64,000 nucleotides of DNA from Gardnerella greenwoodii 00703Dmash (lineage in GTDB: Bacteria; Actinomycetota; Actinomycetes; Actinomycetales; Bifidobacteriaceae). The notes below the pieces were generated by a model. That model was not told the DNA's origin and searched no databases. It saw nothing but the letters and a program-made list of their open reading frames with translations. Positions 19,363-28,647 of this stretch are shown piece by piece. Location: the NCBI RefSeq assembly GCF_000263635.1, contig NZ_ADEV01000004.1:248001-312000 (forward strand), written 5' to 3'. Position 1 is the stretch's first letter. Each line of letters opens with the position of its first letter. A program made the position numbers and the translations under genes.

Positions 19363-20151
19363 ATGACATTGAACGATGAACATAGTGAGAGTCCTAAAAG
19401 CTTTACGCCAATAAAAGTAAGACGACGTCCAACATCTTCTAAAAGTGCTGCGCCTGCAAAAAGTGCTGCGCCTGCAAAAAGTGCTGCGCCGGCAAAAAAT
19501 GATGTTCCCGCAAAAAATGACGCGCCTGTAAAAGAAGTATCAGATGAGTATTTAAGCTCAGATTTGCCTGAAACAGAATTATCAATTGCCGATTTTTCGC
19601 GTAAGCATGCGAATCCTAAGCGTTGGTGGATATATTTAGGAATATTATTGCTCGCAATTGTTCTACCGTATTGGGTTGGGCGCACTCTTGCTGTTCAATA
19701 TACGTCGTGGGTTGTTTCGCATTGTGCAGGATTGTCTGCTCAAGGAGTAGTTTTTATTTCCTGGGTTATTACAGTTGCTGCTTTTACAAGTCTCGCAATG
19801 GCTTTAATTGAATCAAGTAGCTGGGTTTGGAGATTTATTTTTGTGGTATTCCTAGCTTTTGAACAGCTTATTGCGGGATTGTGTATGTTAAGTATGAGTT
19901 TTTGGTATTCAACTTACGTAGTTTATGGTCCTGCTTCCGGGCTTGCTAACGCAGCTAATCTTGGCATTATTTCTGCAGGATTTGCTGTGGCTGTTTTTGC
20001 TGTATTATTCGTTGGTTTGCTTGTTATTATTCCTAAAAAATCGCGTCTAAATGTACTAACTCGCAGCTGGGCATCTTTTATTATGTTTTACGCTGTTGAA
20101 GTTTTGGCAATTATAGTTGTGATATTTGGTGGCTTTATGACCGCAATGTAA
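19363..20151 (+). CDS. Membrane protein of unknown function with Ala/Pro/Lys repeats
   Basis: A 262-residue protein from ATG 19363, chosen because GGAG lies 8-12 bases upstream; the frame is open from 19225. The N-terminal cytoplasmic part contains five degenerate 6-residue repeats (SAAPAK x3, then NDVPAK and NDAPVK) encoded by 18-base tandem repeats at about 19440-19533. Four or five membrane helices follow, beginning WWIYLGILLLAIVLPYWVG. I do not recognise the family. It is divergent from dedA. Confidence 0.65.
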   Translation: MTLNDEHSESPKSFTPIKVRRRPTSSKSAAPAKSAAPAKSAAPAKNDVPAKNDAPVKEVSDEYLSSDLPETELSIADFSRKHANPKRWWIYLGILLLAIVLPYWVGRTLAVQYTSWVVSHCAGLSAQGVVFISWVITVAAFTSLAMALIESSSWVWRFIFVVFLAFEQLIAGLCMLSMSFWYSTYVVYGPASGLANAANLGIISAGFAVAVFAVLFVGLLVIIPKKSRLNVLTRSWASFIMFYAVEVLAIIVVIFGGFMTAM

Positions 20152-20411
20152 TATTTTGCACTGCAAATTTTGATTAACAATAACAACTTGTTGACGATAA
20201 TTGTATCTAGTGCTATACCAAGTGATGTATATGCTCTTCTTTAAAAGAAAGTGGCTTTATTATGAAGCGATATAGCAAAAGCATTGTTTGTGAATAGACA
20301 TGATTGGCCTTTTTCAACTTCAGTAAAAATGGCTAATAAAAATTACGGTGGGAAGACTCGTTGGGTTGGTTTGCAGAGTCTTTACTAAAAGATTTTTAGA
20401 TATAGGTGTAT

Positions 20412-20852
20412 ATGAAATTACATATTGGTTTATTTCACAGTAATCGAGACAATAAGCGCTGGTATATTGCATTGCGATGCGTGGCAGTGTACATCATTGT
20501 ATGGCTATGCGTTTTTAATATGTTAAATGGCGCAAAAGAATCGTACTATCAACAATATTACGATTTGGATTATGCTCTTGATATTGATTCTTCAATTACA
20601 GAATCGTTGGAAATTGCTCATAAAAAATCTCCTGGCCATGAACCTAATATACAAGAATCTGCTCCACTTTCATGTAATGATTGTCAAGATAAGTTGTCGG
20701 ACGAAGGCGTACCGCTGATAACCACAATGCTTTTTGATTATTTTAAATTTAAGAACGCGACGAGCAACATTACAAAAGCAAAATATGAATTGTTTAATCA
20801 CGCACTGTCTATATCTGATATGTATGTGACGCATAATTATGAATATGATTAA
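20412..20852 (+). CDS. Small single-pass membrane protein of unknown function
   Basis: A 146-residue frame starting at ATG 20412, open from GTG 20406. It has a short basic N-terminus, one membrane segment (IALRCVAVYIIVWLCVFNML) and a polar, acidic outside domain with two close cysteines (SCNDCQD). No family is recognised and the ribosome-binding site is weak (TAGGTG). It may be a narrowly distributed protein; confidence in it being expressed is moderate. Confidence 0.45.
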   Translation: MKLHIGLFHSNRDNKRWYIALRCVAVYIIVWLCVFNMLNGAKESYYQQYYDLDYALDIDSSITESLEIAHKKSPGHEPNIQESAPLSCNDCQDKLSDEGVPLITTMLFDYFKFKNATSNITKAKYELFNHALSISDMYVTHNYEYD

Positions 20853-20870
20853 AAGATGTCATATGTGTAG

Positions 20871-20899
20871 TTCAACTTGTTGACGAGTGGTTGTATGAT
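20871..20899 (+). promoter_or_regulatory. Candidate promoter of rpsO
   Basis: TTCAAC and TATGAT are separated by 17 bases, about 85 bases before the rpsO start. The -10 box is good and the -35 box is weak. Confidence 0.4.
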
Positions 20900-20984
20900 A
20901 GAGATTTGGCGTGTAACGCCCGCGGATTCACAAGCGCTACAACAGAAGGTTGTGGCACCGCGCAGTGATATTAAGGAGGACGCC

Positions 20985-21254
20985 GTGGCATTAACGGCTG
21001 AAGATAAGAAGAACATTATCAACGAATACGCGACGCACGAGGGTGACACGGGTTCCCCAGAAGTGCAGGTTGCTTTGCTTAGCAAGCGCATTGCTGACCT
21101 TACTGAGCACTTGAAGGAGCATAAGCACGATCATCATTCTCGTCGCGGCTTGTTGCTCATGGTTGGTGACCGTCGCCGTCTTCTTGATTACTTGAAGCGC
21201 GTTGACATCAACCGTTATCGTTCTTTGATTGATCGACTCGGCTTGCGTCGATAG
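20985..21254 (+). CDS. rpsO: 30S ribosomal protein S15
   Basis: An 89-residue protein, the standard S15 length, that binds 16S rRNA early in small-subunit assembly. The signature [19 protein letters not shown] and the C-terminal [13 protein letters not shown] are present. The start is GTG 20985, set by a strong AAGGAGG at 20972-20979; the upstream open frame is leader. pnp follows 280 bases later, the usual rpsO-pnp order. Confidence 0.96.
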   Translation: MALTAEDKKNIINEYATHEGDTGSPEVQVALLSKRIADLTEHLKEHKHDHHSRRGLLLMVGDRRRLLDYLKRVDINRYRSLIDRLGLRR

Positions 21255-21260
21255 TCTTTT

Positions 21261-21285
21261 AGCCCGGGCTTAAGCTCGGGCTTTT
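21261..21285 (+). terminator. Terminator after rpsO
   Basis: AGCCCG pairs with CGGGCT, extended by GC/GC pairs around the self-complementary centre, followed by TTTT. It separates rpsO from pnp, perhaps incompletely. The 250 bases after it are AT-rich with degenerate repeats of GATTGAAG and TAATTTAAAATT. Confidence 0.75.
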
Positions 21286-21533
21286 GTATATACATAATTG
21301 AAAGCATAATTTAAAATTGAATCATAACTAAAGATTGAAGAATAATTTAAAATTAAAATAATTTAAGATTGAAGCATAACTGAATACGGATGATTGAAGT
21401 AACCGAAACAAAAAACACTACGAAATATTGGCGTGCAGGATTGCGAAAAATCGTTAGGGATAATAACAACGTGAAGGCGCCAATGTTATTACGCATGTTG
21501 GTTGATTAGGTAAGTTAAGAAAAGGAGGAACCC

Positions 21534-24335
21534 GTGGAGGGTCCCGAAATTAAGGCTGTAGAAGCCGTTATTGATAATGGTTCATTTGGTAAGCGCACGC
21601 TGCGCTTTGAAACTGGTCGACTCGCACAACAGGCAGACGGTGCTGTTGCCGCCTACTTGGATGACGATTCCATGATTTTGTCGACGACGACTGCAGGATC
21701 TAGTCCGAAGGAAAATTACGACTTCTTCCCACTTACTGTTGATGTGGAAGAGAAGATGTATGCTGCTGGTAAGATTCCAGGTTCGTTCTTCCGTCGTGAA
21801 GGACGTCCTTCTAACGAAGCAACATTGGCATGCCGAATTATCGACCGCCCATTGCGCCCACTGTTCCCACACACTCTTCGTAACGAAGTGCAGGTTGTGG
21901 AAACTATTTTGTCTATTAATCCTGACGATGCTTACGATGTAATCGCTTTGAACGCGGCTTCTGCATCTACCATGATTTCTGGTTTGCCATTTGAAGGCCC
22001 AGTTTCTGGTGTTCGTTTGGCTTTGATTGACGGCCAGTGGGTTGCTTTCCCACGTTGGAGCGAACGTGAGCGTGCAGTATTTGAAATTGTTGTGGCTGGC
22101 CGAGTGATTGAAAACGGCGATGTTGCTATTGCAATGATTGAGGCTGGCGCCGGCAAGAACGCTTGGAACTTGATTTATAATGAAGGTCAAACTAAGCCGG
22201 ATGAGGAAGTTGTAGCCGGTGGTTTGGAAGCTGCAAAGCCATTTATTAAGGTTATTTGCGACGCTCAAAATGAGTTGAAGCGCATTGCTGCTAAGGAAAC
22301 CAAGGAATTCCAGCTCTTCCCAGAATATACGGACGAACTTTACGCGCGTATTGACGAAATCGCACACAAAGACTTGGATGAGGCTCTTTCTATTGCAGAA
22401 AAGCTTCCTCGTCAAGACCGCATTGCTGAAATTAAGGAAGGCGTGCGTGCTGCAATCGCAGAAGAGTTCACCGATATGGACGAAGCTGAGAAAGAAAAGG
22501 AACTCGGCAACGCGTTTAAGGAATTGCAGCGTCAGATTGTTCGTCGCCGTATTTTGACTGAAGATTACCGAATTGACGGCCGTGGTTTGCGCGATATTCG
22601 TACACTTTCTGCAGAAGTTGACGTTGTTCCACGCGTTCATGGTTCTGCACTCTTCCAGCGTGGTGAAACCCAGATTTTGGGCGTAACAACTTTGAACATG
22701 CTTAAGATGGAACAGCAGGTGGATGCGCTTTCTGGCCCACAGACTAAGCGCTACATGCACAACTACGAAATGCCTCCATACTCCACTGGTGAAACGGGCC
22801 GCGTTGGATCTCCAAAGCGTCGCGAAATTGGTCACGGTGCTTTGGCAGAGAAGGCTTTGGTTCCAGTTTTGCCAGGTCGCGAAGAGTTCCCATATGCTAT
22901 TCGTCAGGTTTCTGAGGCTATTGGTTCTAACGGTTCCACTTCTATGGGTTCCGTGTGCGCTTCTACGCTTTCCCTGCTTGCTGCTGGCGTTCCTTTGAAG
23001 GCTCCAGTTGCTGGCATTGCTATGGGCTTGGTTTCTGGAGATGTTGATGGAAAGCACATCTTCAAGACTTTGACTGATATTCTCGGTGCTGAAGATGCAT
23101 TTGGAGACATGGACTTTAAGGTTGCTGGTACTTCCGAGTTCATTACTGCTTTGCAGCTCGACACTAAGCTCGATGGTATTCCTGCAGACATTTTGGCTGC
23201 CGCTTTGCAGCAGGCTCACGAGGCTCGTGCAACTATTCTTGAGGTTATTAACGAGTGCATCGATTGCCCAGCAGAAATGAGCCCATTCGCTCCACGCATT
23301 ATTACAACCACAATTCCTGTTGATAAGATTGGCGAAGTTATTGGCCCTAAGGGCAAGATGATTAACCAAATTCAGGAAGAAACTGGTGCTGAGATTGCTA
23401 TTGAGGATGATGGTACTGTTTATATTGCTTCCGAAGGCGGCGAAGCTGCTCAGAAAGCAAAGGAAATCATTGATTCTATTGCAAATCCTCGCGTTCCAAA
23501 GGCCGGTGAAACTTTCACAGGTAAGGTTGTGAAGACTACGAGCTTTGGTGCTTTCGTTAATTTGACTCCTGGAACTGATGGTTTGCTTCATATTTCGCAA
23601 ATTCGTAACTTGGCTAATGGTGAGCGAATTGACACTGTGGAAGATGTGCTTAAGGAAGGCGATAATGTTGAGGTTATCGTTCAAAGCGTAGATGAGCGCG
23701 GCAAGATTTCCTTAGCAATTCCAGGTTTTGAAGATCAGGAATCTTCTGCTCCGTCTCCTCGCGAAAATCGTGGCCGCGGTTCGCGTGACGATCGCGATTC
23801 TCGTAATGATTACCGCGGTGGACGTGGCCGTCGAGATGATCGCGACAGCCGTGATCGTTCGGATAGAGATGATCGTCCACGTCGTCGCATGCGTGATGAT
23901 CGAGATGATCGTGACGATCGTGACAGCCGTGACAGCCGTGACAGCCGCTATTCCGATCGTGACAATCGCTACGAAGATCGCAATTCTCGTCGAGATGACC
24001 GTCGTTCGGATCGTGCAGATCGTTCGGAACGCGACGACCGTTACGCTGACGGCGATTTTGATGACCGTCCTCGCAGGTCTTCTCATCGCGATGACCGCTA
24101 TGAGGAGCGTGACGAGCGCGACAATCGCGACAATCGCGCAGATCGTGACGATCGTGCAGATCGCGACGAGCGCAATAGCCGACGCAATTCGGAAGCTCGC
24201 CGTGGCTCCGATCGCAATCTTCGCTACGCTGCAGATGACGATCACTATGATGAGTATCGTTCTGCTCGCGAAGAGCGTACCGAGCGTCCTCGTCGTCGCG
24301 TGCGCCGCGATTTTGACCCATTTGAGGAAGATTAA
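21534..24335 (+). CDS. pnp: Polyribonucleotide nucleotidyltransferase with Arg/Asp-rich tail
   Basis: PNPase degrades RNA 3' to 5' by phosphorolysis and is a degradosome core enzyme. In order: two RNase PH domains with the [13 protein letters not shown] segment, a KH domain ([19 protein letters not shown]) near residues 600-660 and an S1 domain ([18 protein letters not shown]) near 665-735. The start GTG follows AGGAGG. At 933 residues it is longer than the usual 700-760, because about 195 residues of Arg/Asp/Ser low-complexity sequence (DDRDSRD-type repeats) follow S1. Bifidobacterial and other actinobacterial enzymes also tend to carry charged extensions; the tail may bind RNA or degradosome partners. 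Confidence 0.96.
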   Translation: MEGPEIKAVEAVIDNGSFGKRTLRFETGRLAQQADGAVAAYLDDDSMILSTTTAGSSPKENYDFFPLTVDVEEKMYAAGKIPGSFFRREGRPSNEATLACRIIDRPLRPLFPHTLRNEVQVVETILSINPDDAYDVIALNAASASTMISGLPFEGPVSGVRLALIDGQWVAFPRWSERERAVFEIVVAGRVIENGDVAIAMIEAGAGKNAWNLIYNEGQTKPDEEVVAGGLEAAKPFIKVICDAQNELKRIAAKETKEFQLFPEYTDELYARIDEIAHKDLDEALSIAEKLPRQDRIAEIKEGVRAAIAEEFTDMDEAEKEKELGNAFKELQRQIVRRRILTEDYRIDGRGLRDIRTLSAEVDVVPRVHGSALFQRGETQILGVTTLNMLKMEQQVDALSGPQTKRYMHNYEMPPYSTGETGRVGSPKRREIGHGALAEKALVPVLPGREEFPYAIRQVSEAIGSNGSTSMGSVCASTLSLLAAGVPLKAPVAGIAMGLVSGDVDGKHIFKTLTDILGAEDAFGDMDFKVAGTSEFITALQLDTKLDGIPADILAAALQQAHEARATILEVINECIDCPAEMSPFAPRIITTTIPVDKIGEVIGPKGKMINQIQEETGAEIAIEDDGTVYIASEGGEAAQKAKEIIDSIANPRVPKAGETFTGKVVKTTSFGAFVNLTPGTDGLLHISQIRNLANGERIDTVEDVLKEGDNVEVIVQSVDERGKISLAIPGFEDQESSAPSPRENRGRGSRDDRDSRNDYRGGRGRRDDRDSRDRSDRDDRPRRRMRDDRDDRDDRDSRDSRDSRYSDRDNRYEDRNSRRDDRRSDRADRSERDDRYADGDFDDRPRRSSHRDDRYEERDERDNRDNRADRDDRADRDERNSRRNSEARRGSDRNLRYAADDDHYDEYRSAREERTERPRRRVRRDFDPFEED

Positions 24336-24395
24336 TCGCATAAAATTATCGAAAAGTAAATGCTAATCGATAATAAATAAATTAATAACTTACGA

Positions 24396-24433
24396 AATGC
24401 CTTCAAATTGCGTTTGCATTTGGAGGCATTTTA
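24396..24433 (+). terminator. Terminator after pnp
   Basis: AATGCCTTCAAAT pairs with ATTTGGAGGCATT across a 9-base loop, followed by TT and A residues. Confidence 0.75.
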
Positions 24434-24457
24434 AAACTGTTTAGATAAGAGGTAAAT

Positions 24458-25321
24458 ATGGTTATGCATCGTGCACTGGGGTCGTTTGACACAACAGCCA
24501 TTGGCTTTGGTGAAATGCCGCTTACAATCGAAAACAATCTTGGACACAGTATGGGCATTGAAACCATTCATGCAGCTCTTGATGCTGGCTGCACGCATAT
24601 TGATACCGCATGGGCGTATTACTGCTCTGGCGGTGAGGAGCAAACTGGAGAAAAGCTTGTTCGTGAGGCTTTAGAAAGCTGGAAGGGCAATAAATCTTCT
24701 ATTTTAGTTGCAACAAAAGTTGGTCACTTCCGTAACTTTACGGATGGCCGCCCAACGTGGGGCAAGGATGGCAAGCCGGAGCATTTAATCCGTCACGCAA
24801 AAGAGTCTGCAATGGCTTTAGGCGTTGACACTATTGACTTGCTTTACTTCCATAGGCCGGATCCGGAAGTTCCATACAATGAATCCATTGAAGCAATGCA
24901 GCAGCTGCTTGACGAAGGAGTTGCTCGAGAAATCGGAATTTCTAACGCTTCCGTGGAACAAATTGATATTGCGCGCAATATTTTAGGAAATAAGTTGGTT
25001 GCTGTGCAAAACCAGTATTCGCCGGTTCATTTAGAAAACGAAGATACTTTGCAATATTGCGAAAAGCTTGGAATTGCTTTCGTTTGCTGGAGTCCTCTTG
25101 GTGGATTCCGTCATCCGTATGACGAGCATCTTTTCGATCCATTCCGCAAAGTTGCCGAGAATCATGGCGTAAGCTACCAGCAGGTAGTTTTGGCTTGGGA
25201 GCTTGCAAAAGGTGAGCATGTATTTGTGATTCCAGGAGCGCACAGGCCTGCAACTATTCTCGACAGCTTAAAAGCTTCAGATTTGAACTTAAGCAGTGAA
25301 GAATTGGCTTATTTAGGGTGA
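24458..25321 (+). CDS. Aldo/keto reductase
   Basis: A 287-residue NAD(P)H-dependent oxidoreductase of the aldo/keto reductase superfamily. The catalytic tetrad can be placed: Asp in HIDTAWAYY with its Tyr, Lys in ATKVG, and His in LLYFHRPD; the cofactor region includes ISNAS and CWSPLGG. AGAGG precedes the ATG. Substrate is not evident. The next gene starts 13 bases downstream, so the two probably form an operon. Confidence 0.88.
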   Translation: MVMHRALGSFDTTAIGFGEMPLTIENNLGHSMGIETIHAALDAGCTHIDTAWAYYCSGGEEQTGEKLVREALESWKGNKSSILVATKVGHFRNFTDGRPTWGKDGKPEHLIRHAKESAMALGVDTIDLLYFHRPDPEVPYNESIEAMQQLLDEGVAREIGISNASVEQIDIARNILGNKLVAVQNQYSPVHLENEDTLQYCEKLGIAFVCWSPLGGFRHPYDEHLFDPFRKVAENHGVSYQQVVLAWELAKGEHVFVIPGAHRPATILDSLKASDLNLSSEELAYLG

Positions 25322-25334
25322 AAGAAAGTAACAT

Positions 25335-26300
25335 ATGCAACAAACAAGCGTAACTGGCATGCCGTTGCCGCATGAAGATAACGAAGGCAAGCCAATTCCT
25401 GTAACTATTCCAGTTGCATTAGGAGCTCGTACTCACGCAGTTTTTACCACTAGATTGGGCGGTATTTCTGAAGGTTCATTTGCTTCGCTTAATTTAGGCG
25501 GACGTGCAGGAGATAGTGAGGAAGCTGTTGCAAGCAATCGCGCAGCATTACAGCGCGCGTTACAAGCGGACTTATCTTTGGTTGCTCAAGTGCACGGAAA
25601 TGAAGTTTTTGACGCGGATACTGTAGTTGATTCATGGAATACGCCTTACGGATTCGACGCAACTGGTTTTGCGGATCCCAAATTGCGCATTGAATCAGAT
25701 GCGCAAGTTTCTACAGCACACTCGCTTGCTTTGGGAATGTTTGCAGCCGACTGCTTACCTGTTTTACTTGCGGACGATGAAGCTGGAGTAATTGCTGCAG
25801 CGCATTGCGGAAGAAAAGGATTAATGACTGGAGTTCTTGATTCTGCTATTGAAGCAATGTGTGAAAAAGGTGCTGAACGCTCGCGAATAAATGCGGTTTT
25901 AGGACCATGCATTTGCGGCAACTGCTACGAAGTCGGCGAAAGTATTGCGTTCGATTTTGAAAAACGCTACCCACAAACCGTAACAAAAACGCGTTTCGGC
26001 GGAATCGGCATTGATATTGCTGAGGCTGCTCGAATTGACTTAGCTCTCGCAGGAGTTGCAAATATTGTTAACGCTTTGCCTCGAGTTTATGCAGCAACGC
26101 AATATTTGCAGGAAGATGAAGAATTGCGCACAATTTGCGAAGTAGACGGTGAAGGAGAATCTTTGCCGGAACGTTTGCAAAATTTGCAAAACCCAATGTG
26201 CGCTTTGGAAAATCCTCTGTGGTATTCTCACAGGCGCGCGCAACTTGCTGGAAAATCGCATGAAGGCAGACTTCTTGCGCTTGTAATACTAGACAAGTAG
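25335..26300 (+). CDS. YfiH-family (laccase-domain) purine nucleoside phosphorylase-like protein
   Basis: A 321-residue protein of the YfiH/DUF152 family. The metal-site motifs are present: VAQVHG, the ADCLPVLL segment, AAAHCGRKG, GPCICGNCYEVG and the C-terminal LWYSHRR. Members have been assigned as copper-oxidase-like, as purine nucleoside phosphorylases or as peptidoglycan-editing factors, so the role should be left open. It lies between an aldo/keto reductase and a Pcp-like gene with short spacings. Confidence 0.85.
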   Translation: MQQTSVTGMPLPHEDNEGKPIPVTIPVALGARTHAVFTTRLGGISEGSFASLNLGGRAGDSEEAVASNRAALQRALQADLSLVAQVHGNEVFDADTVVDSWNTPYGFDATGFADPKLRIESDAQVSTAHSLALGMFAADCLPVLLADDEAGVIAAAHCGRKGLMTGVLDSAIEAMCEKGAERSRINAVLGPCICGNCYEVGESIAFDFEKRYPQTVTKTRFGGIGIDIAEAARIDLALAGVANIVNALPRVYAATQYLQEDEELRTICEVDGEGESLPERLQNLQNPMCALENPLWYSHRRAQLAGKSHEGRLLALVILDK

Positions 26301-26329
26301 CTAAAATCTTCAGAAAGTAGGCTAATATT

Positions 26330-27001
26330 ATGAATCAAATTAACGTTGTAATTTCAGGATTTGGTCCATACGCAGATTTAGAAGTCAACCCTTCTTACGA
26401 AGTGCCATCTGCACTAGAATCTGCGGAAAATCTTGCTAAAATGCAGCCTTCTGAAGATATTTGCGTAAAAGTAACGTCTGTTATGCTTCCGATTAGTTTT
26501 GCGAATGCTTGGCCTAAATTATTAGAAACAATTGAGCGTGAGCAAGCAAATATTGTAATCGCCACCGGCACAAAGAACACTGCGCGAGGCGTGCAACTTG
26601 AAAGATGCGCAACTAACGTTATTGATGCTAAAAAGCCGGATGTAGATAATAGCCGTCCGCAAAAAATGCCGATTGTTAAAGATGGTCCTGCAGCTTACTG
26701 GACGAGGCTGCCTTTGCGAATGATTTTGCAGCGTTTTGCTCACGACTCAATTGCGTCTAATTTAAGCTCCGACGCAGGAACGTACGTGTGTAATTCTTTG
26801 TTTTATCAGCTTTTGCACTGGGCAGCTAAAGATAATAAGCATGTTCTTGCCGGTTTTGTGAGTTTCCCTCCGGCGGTAAGTTCGCACGATGCTAGAAACG
26901 GTTTGCCATTAAAACAGCAGATTGAAGCAGGGCAAGATATTGTGCATGAAGCAGTCAGATATTATATGCAACCTTCTGCAGAAGGAATGTTACTAAAGTA
27001 G
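26330..27001 (+). CDS. Pyrrolidone-carboxylate peptidase homologue lacking the catalytic His
   Basis: A 223-residue protein of the pyroglutamyl peptidase I family (C15). The family framework is clear: VVISGFGPYADLEVNPSYE at the N-terminus, DGPAAYWTRLPLR in the middle and SDAGTYVCNSLFY around the nucleophile. Of the Glu-Cys-His catalytic set, Glu91 (in GVQLERCATN) and Cys154 are present, but the His of the usual GFIHxP motif is Ser178 here (AGFVSFPP). It may be inactive, use another residue or have a changed function. It is the third gene of a short same-strand cluster. Confidence 0.8.
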   Translation: MNQINVVISGFGPYADLEVNPSYEVPSALESAENLAKMQPSEDICVKVTSVMLPISFANAWPKLLETIEREQANIVIATGTKNTARGVQLERCATNVIDAKKPDVDNSRPQKMPIVKDGPAAYWTRLPLRMILQRFAHDSIASNLSSDAGTYVCNSLFYQLLHWAAKDNKHVLAGFVSFPPAVSSHDARNGLPLKQQIEAGQDIVHEAVRYYMQPSAEGMLLK

Positions 27002-27171
27002 TTATTACTAAATTATTTGTTACTAAATTAGGTGATGATAAATTAGTTGTGTGAGCTTAGCAAAAACGTGCGCAACACACGAGTATTTTGCGCTCTTAAG
27101 TGATAGCGTTGATGCTGATGGCGTAGGCACACAGTCGGTGCAGCTTACTGGGGGCTTGTGAAAGGAATATT

Positions 27172-28578
27172 ATGGCAACGGATTTATTCCCAACCGCGTT
27201 GCGTGGTTACGATAAAGACAAGGTAAATGAGGCCTTTGCTAACTATGAGCGTACAATTTCGCGTTTGCGTGAACAAGTGCGTTCCAGTGACGAATCAATT
27301 TTGCAATTGCAAGCTCAATTGCAAGAAGAAAAAAATAATGTAAAACGCGCAAAAAGCGGAAATACTTTCGCATCTTTGGGTGCAAATGCGCAACAATTAC
27401 TGGCTTCTGCAGAACAAACCAGTGCGCAATTACTTGAGCGCGCAAAGCAGGATGCTGCGTCAATCAAAAAGAATGCACAAGCTCAGGCTGGAACATTACT
27501 TAATAACGCTAAATTAGATGCAGCTCACTTAATGCAGGAAGCACAGACTAAAGCCGACACAATGCTTTCAAACGCTACTCAAAAGTCGACTCAAATGATG
27601 CAAGCCGCTCAAGAAGATTCTGCACGTTTGCGCGACACTACGGCAAAAGACGTTCAAGCGCAAAAAGATGCTGCAGAATTAGCTTTACAAAATGCTCAAG
27701 AGGAGCACACTAAGCGCATGGCTTCTGAGCGCGCTCAGCAAGAAAGCAGTATTTCGCAACTTAAGTCGGAAGCTGCTCAAAAAATTGCAGAACAGCGCGC
27801 GGCAGCAAACGAAGAAATTGCACGCGCAAAGGCTGAAACTAACGATCAAATCGAATCTGCATTGGCAGAAGCGAATAAAAAGTTGGCAGATATGCGCGAG
27901 CATGCTTCTAAGATGATGGCGGATGCTCAGCGTAAGGCTGGCGAAATTACGGATGCAGCTAGCGCAAAAGCTCAGGAAATTGCGGATGATGCTCAAGTTG
28001 AGCGCACGCGTACGTTAAGCCAAGTTAGTGCAGAAGTTGAGCAGATTCGTGCAGATATTGCCTCCCAGCAGGAAGAAGCTACGAAGAAGGTTGACGCTTT
28101 GCTTTCCGGTTTGAAGGAAAAGGAGAGTGCAGCTCAAGAAGAAGCCGATGCTTTGGTGGCTCGTGCGAAAACCGTGCATCAGGAAGCTGACGAATATGCG
28201 GCACAAACGCATCAGGCTGCGGATAATCAGGCTGCTGATATTGTGCGCAAAGCTATGCAGGAAGCGACTGCTCAGGTTGAAGAGCGTAGGGCTGCAGCTC
28301 AGCAGGAATTAGATGGTATGACTGCGCGCTTGAGCCAATTGCAGCATCGCGAGGCAACTATTACGCAGCGAGTTACGGAATTGCGCTCGCTGTTTGCAAA
28401 CGCGTTCTCTGGTTTTGATTTTGGAGATGCTCAGCCTGTTCAGCAGGCTTCTGACGATGTTGACAATTCTTCGGATGCGAAATCTTCTGCCGAAGCAAAG
28501 CAGGCTCAGCGAGATGTTCAGGCTGCGTTGGCGGAATCTGAAGAATCTAACGAATCTGACGAATCTCAAGAAAATTAG
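27172..28578 (+). CDS. DivIVA-domain coiled-coil protein (Scy/FilP-like)
   Basis: A 468-residue protein that begins with a DivIVA-type membrane-curvature sensing segment (DLFPTALRGYDKDKVNEAFANY) and continues as an almost unbroken Ala/Glu/Lys/Gln-rich coiled coil with AQxxA heptad-like repeats up to about residue 410, then an acidic Ser-rich tail (SEESNESDESQ). In actinobacteria such proteins organise polar growth and division. No membrane segment is present. GAAAGGA lies before the ATG. Confidence 0.82.
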   Translation: MATDLFPTALRGYDKDKVNEAFANYERTISRLREQVRSSDESILQLQAQLQEEKNNVKRAKSGNTFASLGANAQQLLASAEQTSAQLLERAKQDAASIKKNAQAQAGTLLNNAKLDAAHLMQEAQTKADTMLSNATQKSTQMMQAAQEDSARLRDTTAKDVQAQKDAAELALQNAQEEHTKRMASERAQQESSISQLKSEAAQKIAEQRAAANEEIARAKAETNDQIESALAEANKKLADMREHASKMMADAQRKAGEITDAASAKAQEIADDAQVERTRTLSQVSAEVEQIRADIASQQEEATKKVDALLSGLKEKESAAQEEADALVARAKTVHQEADEYAAQTHQAADNQAADIVRKAMQEATAQVEERRAAAQQELDGMTARLSQLQHREATITQRVTELRSLFANAFSGFDFGDAQPVQQASDDVDNSSDAKSSAEAKQAQRDVQAALAESEESNESDESQEN

Positions 28579-28647
28579 TAAAATAAGTTTTCTAAACAAA
28601 TTTTCTAAACAAATTTAACTAAATAATTAACAGGAAAGGTAAGAATA

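Noticed and set aside
21582..23684. A 700-codon open frame on the minus strand opposite pnp
   Set aside because: It is the shadow of the strong codon bias of pnp; its translation shows no family features and pnp is certain.
23674..24366. Several open frames in all phases over the pnp tail
   Set aside because: Short GATCGTGAC-like DNA repeats keep every frame open; the translations are simple-sequence artefacts.
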